A stretch of 64,000 nt of DNA from positions 1 to 64,000 of the forward strand of contig JAKAIE010000002.1 of assembly GCA_021814475.1 (NCBI GenBank). Reading direction: 5' to 3'. The first letter of the stretch is position 1; every line of letters starts with the position of its first letter. A model generated the notes under the pieces. It worked only from the letters and a program-made list of their open reading frames with translations. It made no database searches and had not been told where the DNA came from. Origin of the DNA: Nitrospirota bacterium. Its GTDB lineage: Bacteria > Nitrospirota > Thermodesulfovibrionia > Thermodesulfovibrionales > UBA6898. Below, piece by piece: positions 1 to 7,906 of this stretch. A program made the position numbers and the translations under genes.

Positions 1-39
1 TTGCAGTTGATTGAAGAACTGTTTGATAATAATAAGTAA
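1..39 (+). CDS. C-terminal tail of an upstream gene (partial)
   Basis: The first frame is open from the window edge to a TAA at 37-39 and would encode 12 residues ending in FDNNK. In many flagellar loci the gene before flgM is flgJ (rod-binding protein), so this may be its end. The fragment is too short to identify and could be chance. Confidence 0.35.
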   Translation: MQLIEELFDNNK

Positions 40-107
40 ATCGGCAGAACCTCCCGGGTGAAGGGTGACGGCCCTGCGGAGATTAAGAAGAATTAACTTT
101 GCTGATG

Positions 108-134
108 TAAAGAAATCTGTGGAAATGCCGATAA
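108..134 (+). promoter_or_regulatory. sigma-28 (FliA) promoter before flgM
   Basis: The -35 element TAAAGAAA (108-115), an 11-base spacer and an exact -10 element GCCGATAA (127-134) match the FliA consensus TAAAGTTT-N11-GCCGATAA closely. The predicted start site is about 35 bases before the flgM start codon. FlgM inhibits FliA, so this would give the usual class III feedback control of flgM and the filament-junction genes behind it. Confidence 0.85.
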
Positions 135-168
135 TAAAAGAAAATATACCGTGCGTGAGGAGGGCCAG

Positions 169-462
169 ATGAAGGTTACCGGCAACAGACCGCCTGAAAA
201 ACAGGATATAGCTTCCAAGATCAAGAATGTCGGCAAGCAGGGACAGGCCGGAGGACGCGCGTCTGTCGAAAAGGTGGGCGGCGCGGACAGGGTTGATCTT
301 TCCGGGAAGGCGAAGGAGATGGCGGACATGAAAAACACGATCGACCAGCTTCCCGATATCAGGACGGACAAGGTGCAGTCAGTGAGCAAGGCGGTCAACG
401 ACGGCACTTATAAGATCGACTCCGCCAAGATCGCCAACAAGATGATTGACGAACTCGTATGA
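169..462 (+). CDS. flgM: Anti-sigma-28 factor FlgM
   Basis: 97-residue FlgM-type protein. The C-terminal half carries the conserved pattern 'RVDLSGKAKEM...DIRTDKVQSVSKAVNDGTYKIDSAKIANKMIDELV' in pieces, which is the sigma-28-binding region of the family. FlgM holds FliA inactive in the cytoplasm until the hook is complete and is then exported. I chose the ATG at 169 rather than the GTG at 151 because GGAGG at 158-162 sits six bases upstream. It overlaps flgN by ATGA and has its own sigma-28 promoter. The family call is confident. Confidence 0.92.
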   Translation: MKVTGNRPPEKQDIASKIKNVGKQGQAGGRASVEKVGGADRVDLSGKAKEMADMKNTIDQLPDIRTDKVQSVSKAVNDGTYKIDSAKIANKMIDELV

Positions 463-899
463 CCCCTGTTGAGGCGATAAGGAACGTGCTTAACGAGCAG
501 ATCAGCAGCTGCAAGGTGCTGCTGGGCATCCTGCAGCGGGAGCGTGCGTGCCTTGTCGAACTCAACGCGGTCGGGGTCGAGGAGATATCGAAGGAGAAGG
601 ATACGGTGATTCTTAGAATGAGGCTGCTTGAGGAAGAGAGGATCAGACTTGTGAAGAAGTGTTTTCAGCGGGAGCTGACTCTTAAAGAGATCAGCACTGT
701 GACCGGAGATGCCACCCTTCTTGACATCAGATCCACCCTCTTGTCCCTTGCCCAGAGTGTCGAAGAATTAAACCAGTTTAACAAGGTGCTGATAGACCGT
801 TCGCTCAGTTATGTACGATCGGGGGCAGGGTTTTTCGGATATCACGGCTTTGGACAGGATTCCTCTGTTAAGGGCCATCTGATTTCCGCGGAGATATAA
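459..899 (+). CDS. flgN: FlgN-family flagellar export chaperone
   Basis: 146 residues, predicted almost wholly alpha-helical, with charged heptad-like stretches across the first 100 residues typical of FlgN. In the family it binds the C-termini of FlgK and FlgL in the cytoplasm and delivers them to the export gate. The start overlaps flgM by ATGA, and the stop at 897-899 touches the flgK start. Sequence conservation in FlgN is low, so the call rests on size, helical composition and position. Confidence 0.82.
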   Translation: MTPVEAIRNVLNEQISSCKVLLGILQRERACLVELNAVGVEEISKEKDTVILRMRLLEEERIRLVKKCFQRELTLKEISTVTGDATLLDIRSTLLSLAQSVEELNQFNKVLIDRSLSYVRSGAGFFGYHGFGQDSSVKGHLISAEI

Positions 900-2522
900 A
901 TGTCACTCAATGGTCTTCTACAGATAGGTAAGTCCGCTCTTATGGCAAGTCAGGTTGCCATAAATACGACAAGCCATAACATAGCAAACGTCAATACCCC
1001 GGGATATAACAGACAGGAAGTTATACTCTCGGTCGCAATACCTTCTCCTTCGGGAAATGGTTATGTAGGCAACGGGGTAACGGTTGAGTCCATAAAGTCA
1101 TCGTACGATCAGTTTCTCCAGGCGCAGCTCGTAAGCCAGCAGCAGACGTATGGACGTTCTGACGTTCTAAATCAGTCGATGAATCAGATCCAGCAGATTT
1201 TTAACGATGCTCAGGGGACCGGGATAAGCAGTTATCTGACGGATTACTTTAATGCATGGAACCAGGTTTCGGCGAATCCGGAGGGCCAGACTGAACGTTC
1301 ATTGCTTCTTCAAAAGGCCGATTCGCTGGTGCGGGCGATGCAACAGGCCGAAAGTGCGGTATCGGATGTTATTTCGAATAATAATTCTTCAATAGACGGG
1401 ACAGTAACCCAGATTAATTCTTTGGCGTCAAATGTCGCCCAGCTCAACGACGCCATAGTCAGGGCGGAAGGAGGGGCTAATTCCGGTTCTGCGAATGACT
1501 TGCGGATGCAGCGGGATAATGTAATAAATACACTTGCGAATCTCACTGAATTGTCATACTACACCAATCCTGACGGTTCGGTGAACATCACTGTCGGCAC
1601 CCGCAATCTGGTGGAGGGAACAAAGACTAACCTGCTTTCCTCCAGCATGAACAATAGCGGCATGCGCAGTCTTTCGCTGGACAATGTTGATGTGACGTCC
1701 CTGGTGACCAAAGGACAGCTTGGCGGCATGCTTGCCGCGAATACCAGCATACAGTCGGGACCTCTATTCAGCCTGAGAAGGCTTGCCGCGGCACTTACGA
1801 ATGAGGTTAATCTTCAGCACCAGTCAGGGTTCGGGCTTGACGGATCTAACGGCAATAATTTCTTTAACCCGCTCCAGTTAAATCTGACTGCCAATTCTGC
1901 CGGCGCCACCATCGCAGGCGCGATCACGAGTCCGGCAAGTCTAACACTTGACGAATACACGATTCAGTTTGATCCTACGGCAACGAACTACTCGGTTCTG
2001 GATAAGCAAACTGGCGCTACCGTCGCAACGGGGGCTTATTCTTCGGGAAGTCCCATCGCCTTTAACGGGATTCAGGTGACTATCACGGGAGCGGTAACTG
2101 CCAAGGATACTTTCACTGTGAGCCCATTGACCGATGCGGTCAAGAATCTGAGTGTTGCCATCACTTCTACCGATAAGATTGCGGCGTCTTCAACCCTGGC
2201 CGGAATACCAGGTGACAACGTCAATGCCTCAGCCATGGCAAATCTTGTGAATAATCCCCTCATGGATCTTGGTAATTCATCACTTTCCGGGTATTACGGC
2301 GGGATTGTATCTTCAGCGGGAAGCGTGAGCGCTGCTGCATCGCATACCCTCAAGTTCGACGGTTCAATCCTCGACCAAATCAGGAACAACAGGGAATCGG
2401 TGTCAGGTGTTTCCCTGGATGAAGAGGCGACCAATCTGATCCAGTTCCAGCGTGCATACGAAGCTGGGGCGAAAATAATAACTGTCGCGAATGAACTGAT
2501 GCAGACACTGATGCGAATGTAA
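900..2522 (+). CDS. flgK: Flagellar hook-filament junction protein FlgK (HAP1)
   Basis: 540 residues, the usual FlgK length. The N-terminus has the axial-protein signature 'LLQIGKSALMASQVAINTTSHNIANVNTPGYNRQ' (shown by residues 5-38: SALMASQ, HNIANVNTPGY). The C-terminus has the matching helix with 'NLIQFQRAYEAGAKII' and ends at a Met-rich tail. It forms the ring joining hook to filament outside the cell. It starts directly after the flgN stop (TAAATG), so it is probably translationally coupled. A variable middle of about 350 residues is normal for the family. Confidence 0.96.
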   Translation: MSLNGLLQIGKSALMASQVAINTTSHNIANVNTPGYNRQEVILSVAIPSPSGNGYVGNGVTVESIKSSYDQFLQAQLVSQQQTYGRSDVLNQSMNQIQQIFNDAQGTGISSYLTDYFNAWNQVSANPEGQTERSLLLQKADSLVRAMQQAESAVSDVISNNNSSIDGTVTQINSLASNVAQLNDAIVRAEGGANSGSANDLRMQRDNVINTLANLTELSYYTNPDGSVNITVGTRNLVEGTKTNLLSSSMNNSGMRSLSLDNVDVTSLVTKGQLGGMLAANTSIQSGPLFSLRRLAAALTNEVNLQHQSGFGLDGSNGNNFFNPLQLNLTANSAGATIAGAITSPASLTLDEYTIQFDPTATNYSVLDKQTGATVATGAYSSGSPIAFNGIQVTITGAVTAKDTFTVSPLTDAVKNLSVAITSTDKIAASSTLAGIPGDNVNASAMANLVNNPLMDLGNSSLSGYYGGIVSSAGSVSAAASHTLKFDGSILDQIRNNRESVSGVSLDEEATNLIQFQRAYEAGAKIITVANELMQTLMRM

Positions 2523-2541
2523 GGTTCCGGAGGAGATTATT

Positions 2542-3627
2542 ATGCGTATTACCGGTCAGCTGCAATACGGCCTCATCAAAAGAGGACTTCAAAATACTAT
2601 TGAAGATCTGACAAATCTGAACACAGAACTCGCAACCGGCAAGAAAATCAATAAGCCCTCTGATGATCCCCTCGGCGTGGCCAGGGCGATGGATTACCGG
2701 GTGAGCCTGAGTCAGAACGACCAGTATCAGAACATTATCGATCTTACCAACGCAAGACTTAACATTACTGCGACTACTGTAAGCTCAGTCAGCGACATAA
2801 TCTCTCAGATGATAAGCCTTGTAAACAAGGGGCAAAGCAGTACAGACCCGACTGAAAAGACTGCTGATTCTTTGCAGGCAGGTCAGTTGAGGGATACGTT
2901 GCTTTACATGGCGAATCAGAAATACGGCGATTCATATCTGTTTTCCGGGTTTAAGTCGAATCAGACTTCCTTTACCTATAATGCCGCAACGTTCCAGTAT
3001 GACTATAACGGAGATAACAATACGGTGAATGTACCGGTAGACCAGGGCGCAACGGTTGCAGCAAATGCCCCGGGTAACACTGTCTTTAGTCCCCCACTGC
3101 CTGCGAACCTGCCGACGGCTCTTGCCGACGGGACGCCTATTTCATATGCACAGGTGACAAACCCGGCAAATGGCGTAAATACCCTGACAGTCACTATCGG
3201 CACTGCGGGCAATCCCGGATACGATACTTTTTCTGTTTCCAATTACATGGATATGGCCAACGTCGCGGCGTATGCCTGGAAAGACCAAAATGTCAATGGA
3301 ACAGCGCTTGATCCCAGCTCCTCTATAAGTGCGACAATGAGTAGCAACCGGCTGCAGGCTCTTGCCCCTATTTTTGAGGATGTCAGGTCAACTATCCAGC
3401 CGGTAACCACCGATATCGCGCTGCGTCTGACAACTCTGGATAACACAAAAACGCGGCTGACGAGTTTGAGTACAATTCTCCAGAATAGCATATCGGGCAT
3501 AGAGGGGGCTGATATGAATCAGGTAGCCGTTGACATTCAGAGCACGCAGCTTGCCCTTACCGCGATGAGGACGACTGCAGGTAAAATCCTCTCTGAATCC
3601 CTTTTTAATTTTTTGACGTTGCAATAG
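2542..3627 (+). CDS. flgL: Flagellar hook-filament junction protein FlgL (HAP3)
   Basis: 361 residues with flagellin-like ends. The N-terminus has 'LNTELATGKKINKPSDDPLG' (residues 28-47), the classic D0/D1 motif shared by FlgL and flagellin. The C-terminus has the coiled 'LSTILQNSISGIEGADMNQ' pattern typical of FlgL. It is the second junction protein between hook and filament. GGAGGAG lies just before the ATG, and the gene is 19 bases behind flgK. No csrA or fliW follows, unlike in many other loci. Confidence 0.95.
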   Translation: MRITGQLQYGLIKRGLQNTIEDLTNLNTELATGKKINKPSDDPLGVARAMDYRVSLSQNDQYQNIIDLTNARLNITATTVSSVSDIISQMISLVNKGQSSTDPTEKTADSLQAGQLRDTLLYMANQKYGDSYLFSGFKSNQTSFTYNAATFQYDYNGDNNTVNVPVDQGATVAANAPGNTVFSPPLPANLPTALADGTPISYAQVTNPANGVNTLTVTIGTAGNPGYDTFSVSNYMDMANVAAYAWKDQNVNGTALDPSSSISATMSSNRLQALAPIFEDVRSTIQPVTTDIALRLTTLDNTKTRLTSLSTILQNSISGIEGADMNQVAVDIQSTQLALTAMRTTAGKILSESLFNFLTLQ

Positions 3628-3668
3628 CGGGATCGGGTGTCTGAAGCCACCCTGAATTACGTGGTACT

Positions 3669-4988
3669 ATGCAAACGCCTCTAATAGTCACCAATGACAA
3701 TCTCTATTCATTTTACCGTTCATTCGGCAAGGCCCTGTCATGGTCTGTCGGTGATATTGTCAGGGCAGAGGTGATCAATGTGATGTCTTCCGGTTCCGTT
3801 GCGCTGCGTGTTACACAGGAGAACGGGGAGTCGGCGATTATTACCGCAAAAAGCCAGGTCCCGCTCTCAACCGGATCCCAGGTCCTTCTCAAGGTGAGCG
3901 GCGGCGAGGGGGAGATCAGGCTGCAATTAGTGTCGACGGCGACCGAAGGGTCGCTGATCAATCATCAGCCGCCCGAGACCATGCCTGCCCGGCTTTTGAA
4001 GATACTCACCGACTTTTCCGGGCTTCGCCTCAGTAGCGGGGATATTCAGCTCATCAAGGATGCCTTTGAAAAAATTCCTGACAGAATGAGGATTGCCTTT
4101 CCGGAATTCAAGGCCCTTGAGGATCTTATGCCGGAGGTTGAAGAACTGAACGCAGGCCTTCTTAAACAATCAGTGGAAGGCTCCGGCGTACTCCTGGAAA
4201 CGAAGCTGAAACTGATCGGGCGGAACATGCCCGGCACTGAGGACGGGAGTGGACCGGGTTTCATTATTGAGGGCAGTGAAGAACATGCCGACGTTCTCAG
4301 GCAGGTGATCAGCGACGATGAAGTCCTGCGGGAATTCAAACTCTCAGGAAAGGGTGAGTCCGAGATCGGCGCCACTCTGGACAAGGTGGTCAGGAAAGCG
4401 CTTGAGGGAGCAGGGAAGCAGCTGCTGGCTGAGCACGGAAAAGCTGCTGAAACAGGTGACGGCACGTTCAGGCCCGAGACGGACCAGAAGGCTGTTCTGA
4501 TCAAGCTCGGCGCTCTTCTGAAAGACAGCGACATCGCCTCTTCGCTTAAGGCCGCCGGAGTGAAGGTGCCGGAGGTCTCCGGTGCGGTCGAGAGGCTTTT
4601 GAAAAACATCGAGTTCTTTCAGTTGAGCTCTAAGGTCAATGATGTGCTGTATACCTTTCTGCCGCTGACGTGGCAGGAGATGAGGGACGGAGAGATCACC
4701 TTCAGGAAAGAAAACAGGTCCGGAGAAAGGGCATTCTCCTGTGATATCAATCTCGATCTGGCGCCCATGGGCAGGCTGTCGGTTTCCGTGACACTCTACG
4801 GCGGATCGTACCATATCACGTTCTATGCGGAAGAAGAGACGACAAAGTTGCTGATAGAGTCCGGTAAAAACCACCTGCAGCAGCAATTTGCGGATAATGG
4901 TCTGTCCCTGAGGGTTGTCAATATAAGCGGGAAACGGAACCCGGGTGCGGGCGTTGGTGAAGGTAAGGGACTCCACATCAGGGTATGA
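3669..4988 (+). CDS. FliK-like flagellar hook-length control family protein
   Basis: 439 residues. The N-terminal 90 residues form a beta-rich domain ('VGDIVRAEVINVMSSGSVALRV'). The middle is charged and helical. Residues about 325-425 resemble the Flg_hook C-terminal domain of FliK ('MGRLSVSVTLYGGSYHITFYAE' followed by a Leu-rich helix and 'GLSLRVVNIS'). FliK measures hook length and switches export specificity, but a separate long FliK may exist elsewhere, so this could be a paralog. It overlaps the next gene by ATGA. Confidence 0.72.
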   Translation: MQTPLIVTNDNLYSFYRSFGKALSWSVGDIVRAEVINVMSSGSVALRVTQENGESAIITAKSQVPLSTGSQVLLKVSGGEGEIRLQLVSTATEGSLINHQPPETMPARLLKILTDFSGLRLSSGDIQLIKDAFEKIPDRMRIAFPEFKALEDLMPEVEELNAGLLKQSVEGSGVLLETKLKLIGRNMPGTEDGSGPGFIIEGSEEHADVLRQVISDDEVLREFKLSGKGESEIGATLDKVVRKALEGAGKQLLAEHGKAAETGDGTFRPETDQKAVLIKLGALLKDSDIASSLKAAGVKVPEVSGAVERLLKNIEFFQLSSKVNDVLYTFLPLTWQEMRDGEITFRKENRSGERAFSCDINLDLAPMGRLSVSVTLYGGSYHITFYAEEETTKLLIESGKNHLQQQFADNGLSLRVVNISGKRNPGAGVGEGKGLHIRV

Positions 4989-5260
4989 GTATGAACGGGG
5001 GACAGAAAAAAGCGGCAGCGCTGAGGTATACCCACGGCCAGGACAAGGCGCCGAAACTCGTTGCCAAGGGCAGCGGAGCGGTGGCCGACAGGATCATCGA
5101 GATCGCCAGGGCGCATGGCATACACATCGAGGAGGACCGGTCACTTCTTGAGGTCCTCTCGTCCCTCGACCTCTACCAGGAGATCCCTCCGGAGCTGTAT
5201 AAGGCAGTGGCGGAGATACTGGTTTTTGTATATAAGTTGAATAAAAAGGTTGCGGGATAA
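4985..5260 (+). CDS. FlhB C-terminal-domain homolog (FlhX/YlqH type)
   Basis: 91 residues similar to the cytoplasmic domain of FlhB/YscU ('AALRYTHGQDKAPKLVAKGSGAVADRIIEIARAHGIHIEEDRSL', the usual 'A..Y....APkvvAkG....A..I...A...gi.i..d..L' pattern, then 'IPPELYKAVAEILVFVYKLN'). It has no membrane segments and no NPTH self-cleavage site. Such stand-alone proteins pair with FliK in other bacteria and are thought to substitute for the FlhB C-domain in substrate switching. The overlap with the FliK-like gene supports that. Confidence 0.87.
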   Translation: MSMNGGQKKAAALRYTHGQDKAPKLVAKGSGAVADRIIEIARAHGIHIEEDRSLLEVLSSLDLYQEIPPELYKAVAEILVFVYKLNKKVAG

Positions 5261-5276
5261 CCGGTGAAAAGACTAA

Positions 5277-6485
5277 TTACACAATTGTAGAAAAGCCGCT
5301 GAACTCGTCGGCCTTCGGATCCATCGTCTTGCCGTATGTGTCTTCCCCCAGGAACTTGAAAGAAACATGCGAAGGATCAATCGTCCCGTTGCCAGCGGCG
5401 TTCTGCGAGATGGTAAAAGTCACCGAAGCGGTCCTGGTGTCGGAATTATACACGACGCTTTTGGGCTGCAACGGAAGGGTAACTTCTGTAGCAGGCACAC
5501 TCATGCCGAAATTATAGATATTGCTTATGTATGTTCCGGACTGCCTCCCTATCTGCCAGTTCGCGAGATTCTCCACTGAATTCTTGTCCATATCCTTCGA
5601 AAAAACGAAGTTCATCGTAAAGTCCTTTGTTGCCATGGGAGACGAGAGGGACGTATCGAGGGCAGAAATCGCGGTCTTTGGTCCGTCAGAGGTATTGAAT
5701 CCATTCGTGCTGTAGGCCATTGTAAGTCTGGGGTTAGCTGCCTGGGCCATATAATTCTGAAGCGTGGTGATCTGCTGGGTTGCCTTTAGTCCCTGCAGTG
5801 TGACTAATTGTTTTTGGGCCATGGCCGCGTTGCCCATGTCAGCATAGGTTTCCCCCAGTTCCTGGAAAGCATTTGCAAACTTCGCATTCATGGTTACGGC
5901 CTTGTTGAGTTGAACAATTGCATTTCCAAAGTCACCGGATTTTCTGGAGGCCTGCCCCAATCCATAAAATCCGGTAGGGCTTGCCGGAGCAAGCTGTGTT
6001 ACTTTAGTGAACTGGGTCGTTGCCTCTTTCACTCGACCCGATGTAAGATACGCCTGTCCGAGTGAATACCGGTTATCAGCAGAAGTCGGATTTAATCTGA
6101 CGGCCTTCTCATACTCGGCCTGAGCGTCTTTAAGTTGTCCATTTTTGAAGTAGATGTCTCCCAGACTCAGGTGAAGACTGTCAGTGGTCGGGAGAACCTT
6201 GATAGCTGTCTTATAGGTCTTGATCGCAGCGTCTGTTTTTCCCAACTGCTGGTATGCCTTGGCCAGGTAATCATACGCAGCAGCCGAATTGGAAGATGAA
6301 GGCGACAGACCGACAGACCTTTGGAATTCCTTTGCAGCGCCGGCATAGTCTTTTTTCGTGTACCGGTCTATGCCCCTTGACAGCGCACTGTTGGCCAGAC
6401 TGTCAAGCTGGTCCTGGGAGTTTGTTGTGGAGGAAAAAAGATAATCTAATGTAGACACATCTGATATTCCCCATGTCGAATTCAC
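5277..6485 (-). CDS. TPR protein with C-terminal Ig-like domain, sigma-28 co-regulated
   Basis: 402 residues. Residues about 35-245 hold five to six tetratricopeptide repeats ('LGDIYFKNGQLKDAQAEYEKAVRLNP', 'LGQAYLTSGRVKEATTQF' and similar). Residues about 285-395 look like a bacterial Ig/SbsA-type beta domain ('FTMNFVFSKDMDKNSVENLANWQI'). There is no signal peptide or membrane segment. It lies between the flgMNKL operon and flaF-flbT-flagellin and has its own sigma-28-like promoter, so it is made together with flagellin. I infer a flagellum-associated role (chaperone, secreted filament component or modification scaffold); its function is not known to me. Confidence 0.78.
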   Translation of the reverse strand: MNSTWGISDVSTLDYLFSSTTNSQDQLDSLANSALSRGIDRYTKKDYAGAAKEFQRSVGLSPSSSNSAAAYDYLAKAYQQLGKTDAAIKTYKTAIKVLPTTDSLHLSLGDIYFKNGQLKDAQAEYEKAVRLNPTSADNRYSLGQAYLTSGRVKEATTQFTKVTQLAPASPTGFYGLGQASRKSGDFGNAIVQLNKAVTMNAKFANAFQELGETYADMGNAAMAQKQLVTLQGLKATQQITTLQNYMAQAANPRLTMAYSTNGFNTSDGPKTAISALDTSLSSPMATKDFTMNFVFSKDMDKNSVENLANWQIGRQSGTYISNIYNFGMSVPATEVTLPLQPKSVVYNSDTRTASVTFTISQNAAGNGTIDPSHVSFKFLGEDTYGKTMDPKADEFSGFSTIV

Positions 6486-6538
6486 GGAAAACTCCTCCTT
6501 GTGCCCTGCCGGATGCTTCTTTATACATCCTGGTTTAT

Positions 6539-6566
6539 ATATCGGGCGATTTGCCTGATAACTTAA
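6539..6566 (-). promoter_or_regulatory. sigma-28-like promoter for the TPR/Ig-like gene
   Basis: Read on the minus strand: TTAAGTTA (6566-6559), a 12-base spacer, then CCCGATAT (6546-6539). This matches the FliA consensus at most positions with one extra spacer base. It lies about 55 bases upstream of the start codon at 6485, and a GGAG ribosome site precedes the ATG. Confidence 0.65.
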
Positions 6567-6617
6567 GCAATATGGAATCCGAGAGACGTGATCCCCTTGA
6601 GGGGCGGGTTATTTCTA

Positions 6618-6995
6618 TCAGCGCCCCCTGAGTCCGGCTGCGATGTTCATGTTGATATCGATAATGATATTGAGCTTTTCAGGTAAAGGGTCCGAGAGCA
6701 CCTCTATTATCCTTTTGTCTATGAATATGCTCAGGCTGAGGATATCCTGTTTCAGCTGTTTTGGCAGGGGATTATCTTCCTTCGCAAGTTCAGACTGAAA
6801 GATAGTCCATACCATCTGGTTCAATCTGAGTGCCTCAGCGAGCATTGAATTGCGGTCTTCAGCTTCCCAGTTGTTCTGGCAATCCTTGAGCCTCAGGGCT
6901 GCCTTTGTGAGGGCTGCAGCCTCTATCTCCCTGCCGGACATGGTCGTTTTCTGAACGGTTCTGTATGTATCAAGTTGATTTGCCGTGGCGTACAT
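6618..6995 (-). CDS. flaF: Flagellar biosynthesis regulator FlaF
   Basis: 125 residues matching FlaF: 'TYRTVQKTTMSGREIEAAALTKAALRL' near the N-terminus, followed by 'EALRLNQMVWTIFQSEL' and a helical C-terminus with 'LSLSIFIDKR'. In alphaproteobacteria FlaF assists flagellin synthesis and secretion and acts opposite to FlbT. It overlaps flbT by 26 bases, so translation is likely coupled. A 120-base region with no gene separates it from the TPR gene. Confidence 0.9.
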   Translation of the reverse strand: MYATANQLDTYRTVQKTTMSGREIEAAALTKAALRLKDCQNNWEAEDRNSMLAEALRLNQMVWTIFQSELAKEDNPLPKQLKQDILSLSIFIDKRIIEVLSDPLPEKLNIIIDINMNIAAGLRGR

Positions 6996-7374
6996 GATTT
7001 ATTGCCTCCTGTTCATAGTCTATCAATTTTCTGGTCAGTTTAAGAGCCTTGTAATGGTTGTTGTTCAGGATGTTATCGCCGATCTCGTAGAGAAGCTGTC
7101 TCGTGCTCGGTGCCGCCTCTACCACTTCCTTGACAAGGTCCCAGAACACTTTATGATGTTCCGGTATATTCTTTTCATCGACATACATCAGTTGAATCGT
7201 AAAATAAATCTTTTTGCAGGCTGAGTCAGCGTCCTTAAGACTCATGATGTCTTTTTCGCGAAGGATAGGGACAGTGTTTTCGACAACAAAGTCGCTTTTG
7301 GTCTTTCCGTTCGAAATTACCGCCCCGCCGATGATCAACTTCTCACCCGGTTTTAGTGCAATTTTCAGTGCCAT
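6970..7374 (-). CDS. flbT: Flagellin mRNA regulator FlbT
   Basis: 134 residues with the FlbT signature: N-terminal 'LKIALKPGEKLIIGGAVISNG' (small beta domain), then 'VENTVPILREKDIMSLKDADSACKKIYFTIQLMYVD' and a helical C-terminus. In Caulobacter, FlbT binds the 5' leader of flagellin mRNA and blocks its translation and lowers its stability until the hook is finished. Its place downstream of the flagellin gene here, together with hairpins in the flagellin leader, suggests the same job. It ends overlapping flaF. Confidence 0.92.
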   Translation of the reverse strand: MALKIALKPGEKLIIGGAVISNGKTKSDFVVENTVPILREKDIMSLKDADSACKKIYFTIQLMYVDEKNIPEHHKVFWDLVKEVVEAAPSTRQLLYEIGDNILNNNHYKALKLTRKLIDYEQEAINHVRHGKST

Positions 7375-7381
7375 AGCGGGC

Positions 7382-7837
7382 TTAGACCTTCACGTTGACG
7401 ATTACGCCCGGTTTGGCCGGCTCTGTCTGTTTTGCTCCATTCCTGTATCCAATGAGTCTGTCAAGTGAGGCTGAAATTTCATGATCGGATGCATTCTCAG
7501 GCAGCTTATTCTGACTGAATGCCTTCTTCACATTATCGTCCACCGACGACTTCCCAATCTGGTCCTCAAGGCCTCGGATCCTTTTTATCAGATCGAGCCT
7601 CTGCGGGCTTCCGGCCGGGAAGAAAGGGGGAAAACTCGTCAGGAGCGTTTGCAGTTGATCCTTCAGATAATCTATCCCAGTTGTTATGGCCTGAGTCGAA
7701 ACCTTTGGAGTTCCTGCTTCGCCTGAGACCTGGGCAGGTGGAGCATTGAGTTTGGCCTCAACCCCATAATCGCCTTTTTCAGAGGAGCGAATCGCATTCT
7801 GCGAGAGTTGTCCTGCCTGTATACTGTTAATGTTCAT
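7382..7837 (-). CDS. Hypothetical protein in the flagellin-flbT operon
   Basis: 151 residues that I do not recognise. The N-terminus 'MNINSIQAGQLSQNAIRSS' is polar, the middle (residues 50-100) is helical with 'GIDYLKDQLQTLLTSFPPFFPAGSPQRLDLIKRIRGLEDQIG', and the C-terminus ends in a short hydrophobic strand. There is no signal peptide, transmembrane helix or metal motif. It lies seven bases before flbT and after the flagellin gene, so it probably joins flagellin biogenesis; a chaperone or FlgN/FliS-like role is possible but only an inference. The overall composition resembles its neighbours. Confidence 0.7.
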   Translation of the reverse strand: MNINSIQAGQLSQNAIRSSEKGDYGVEAKLNAPPAQVSGEAGTPKVSTQAITTGIDYLKDQLQTLLTSFPPFFPAGSPQRLDLIKRIRGLEDQIGKSSVDDNVKKAFSQNKLPENASDHEISASLDRLIGYRNGAKQTEPAKPGVIVNVKV

Positions 7838-7855
7838 GTGTCATCCCTCATTATT

Positions 7856-7892
7856 GTAGAGGGGAAGAGGACTTCTTCCTCCCCCCCTCTAC
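7856..7892 (-). terminator. Hairpin between flagellin and the flbT operon
   Basis: GTAGAGGGG-AGAGGA (7856-7871) pairs with TCTTCCTC...CCCCTCTAC (ending near 7892) to give a long GC-rich stem. On the minus strand it follows the flagellin stop and is followed by AATAAT rather than a clean U-run. It may be a partial terminator or an RNA-stabilising hairpin that sets flagellin expression above that of the downstream genes. Confidence 0.6.
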
Positions 7893-7906
7893 CCCAAGGT
7901 TGTTGT

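Noticed and set aside
4344-4976. Long reverse-strand frames inside the FliK-like gene and similar frames in the GC-rich operons
   Set aside because: They lie wholly antisense to well-supported genes, have no ribosome sites and show shadow-frame amino-acid bias.
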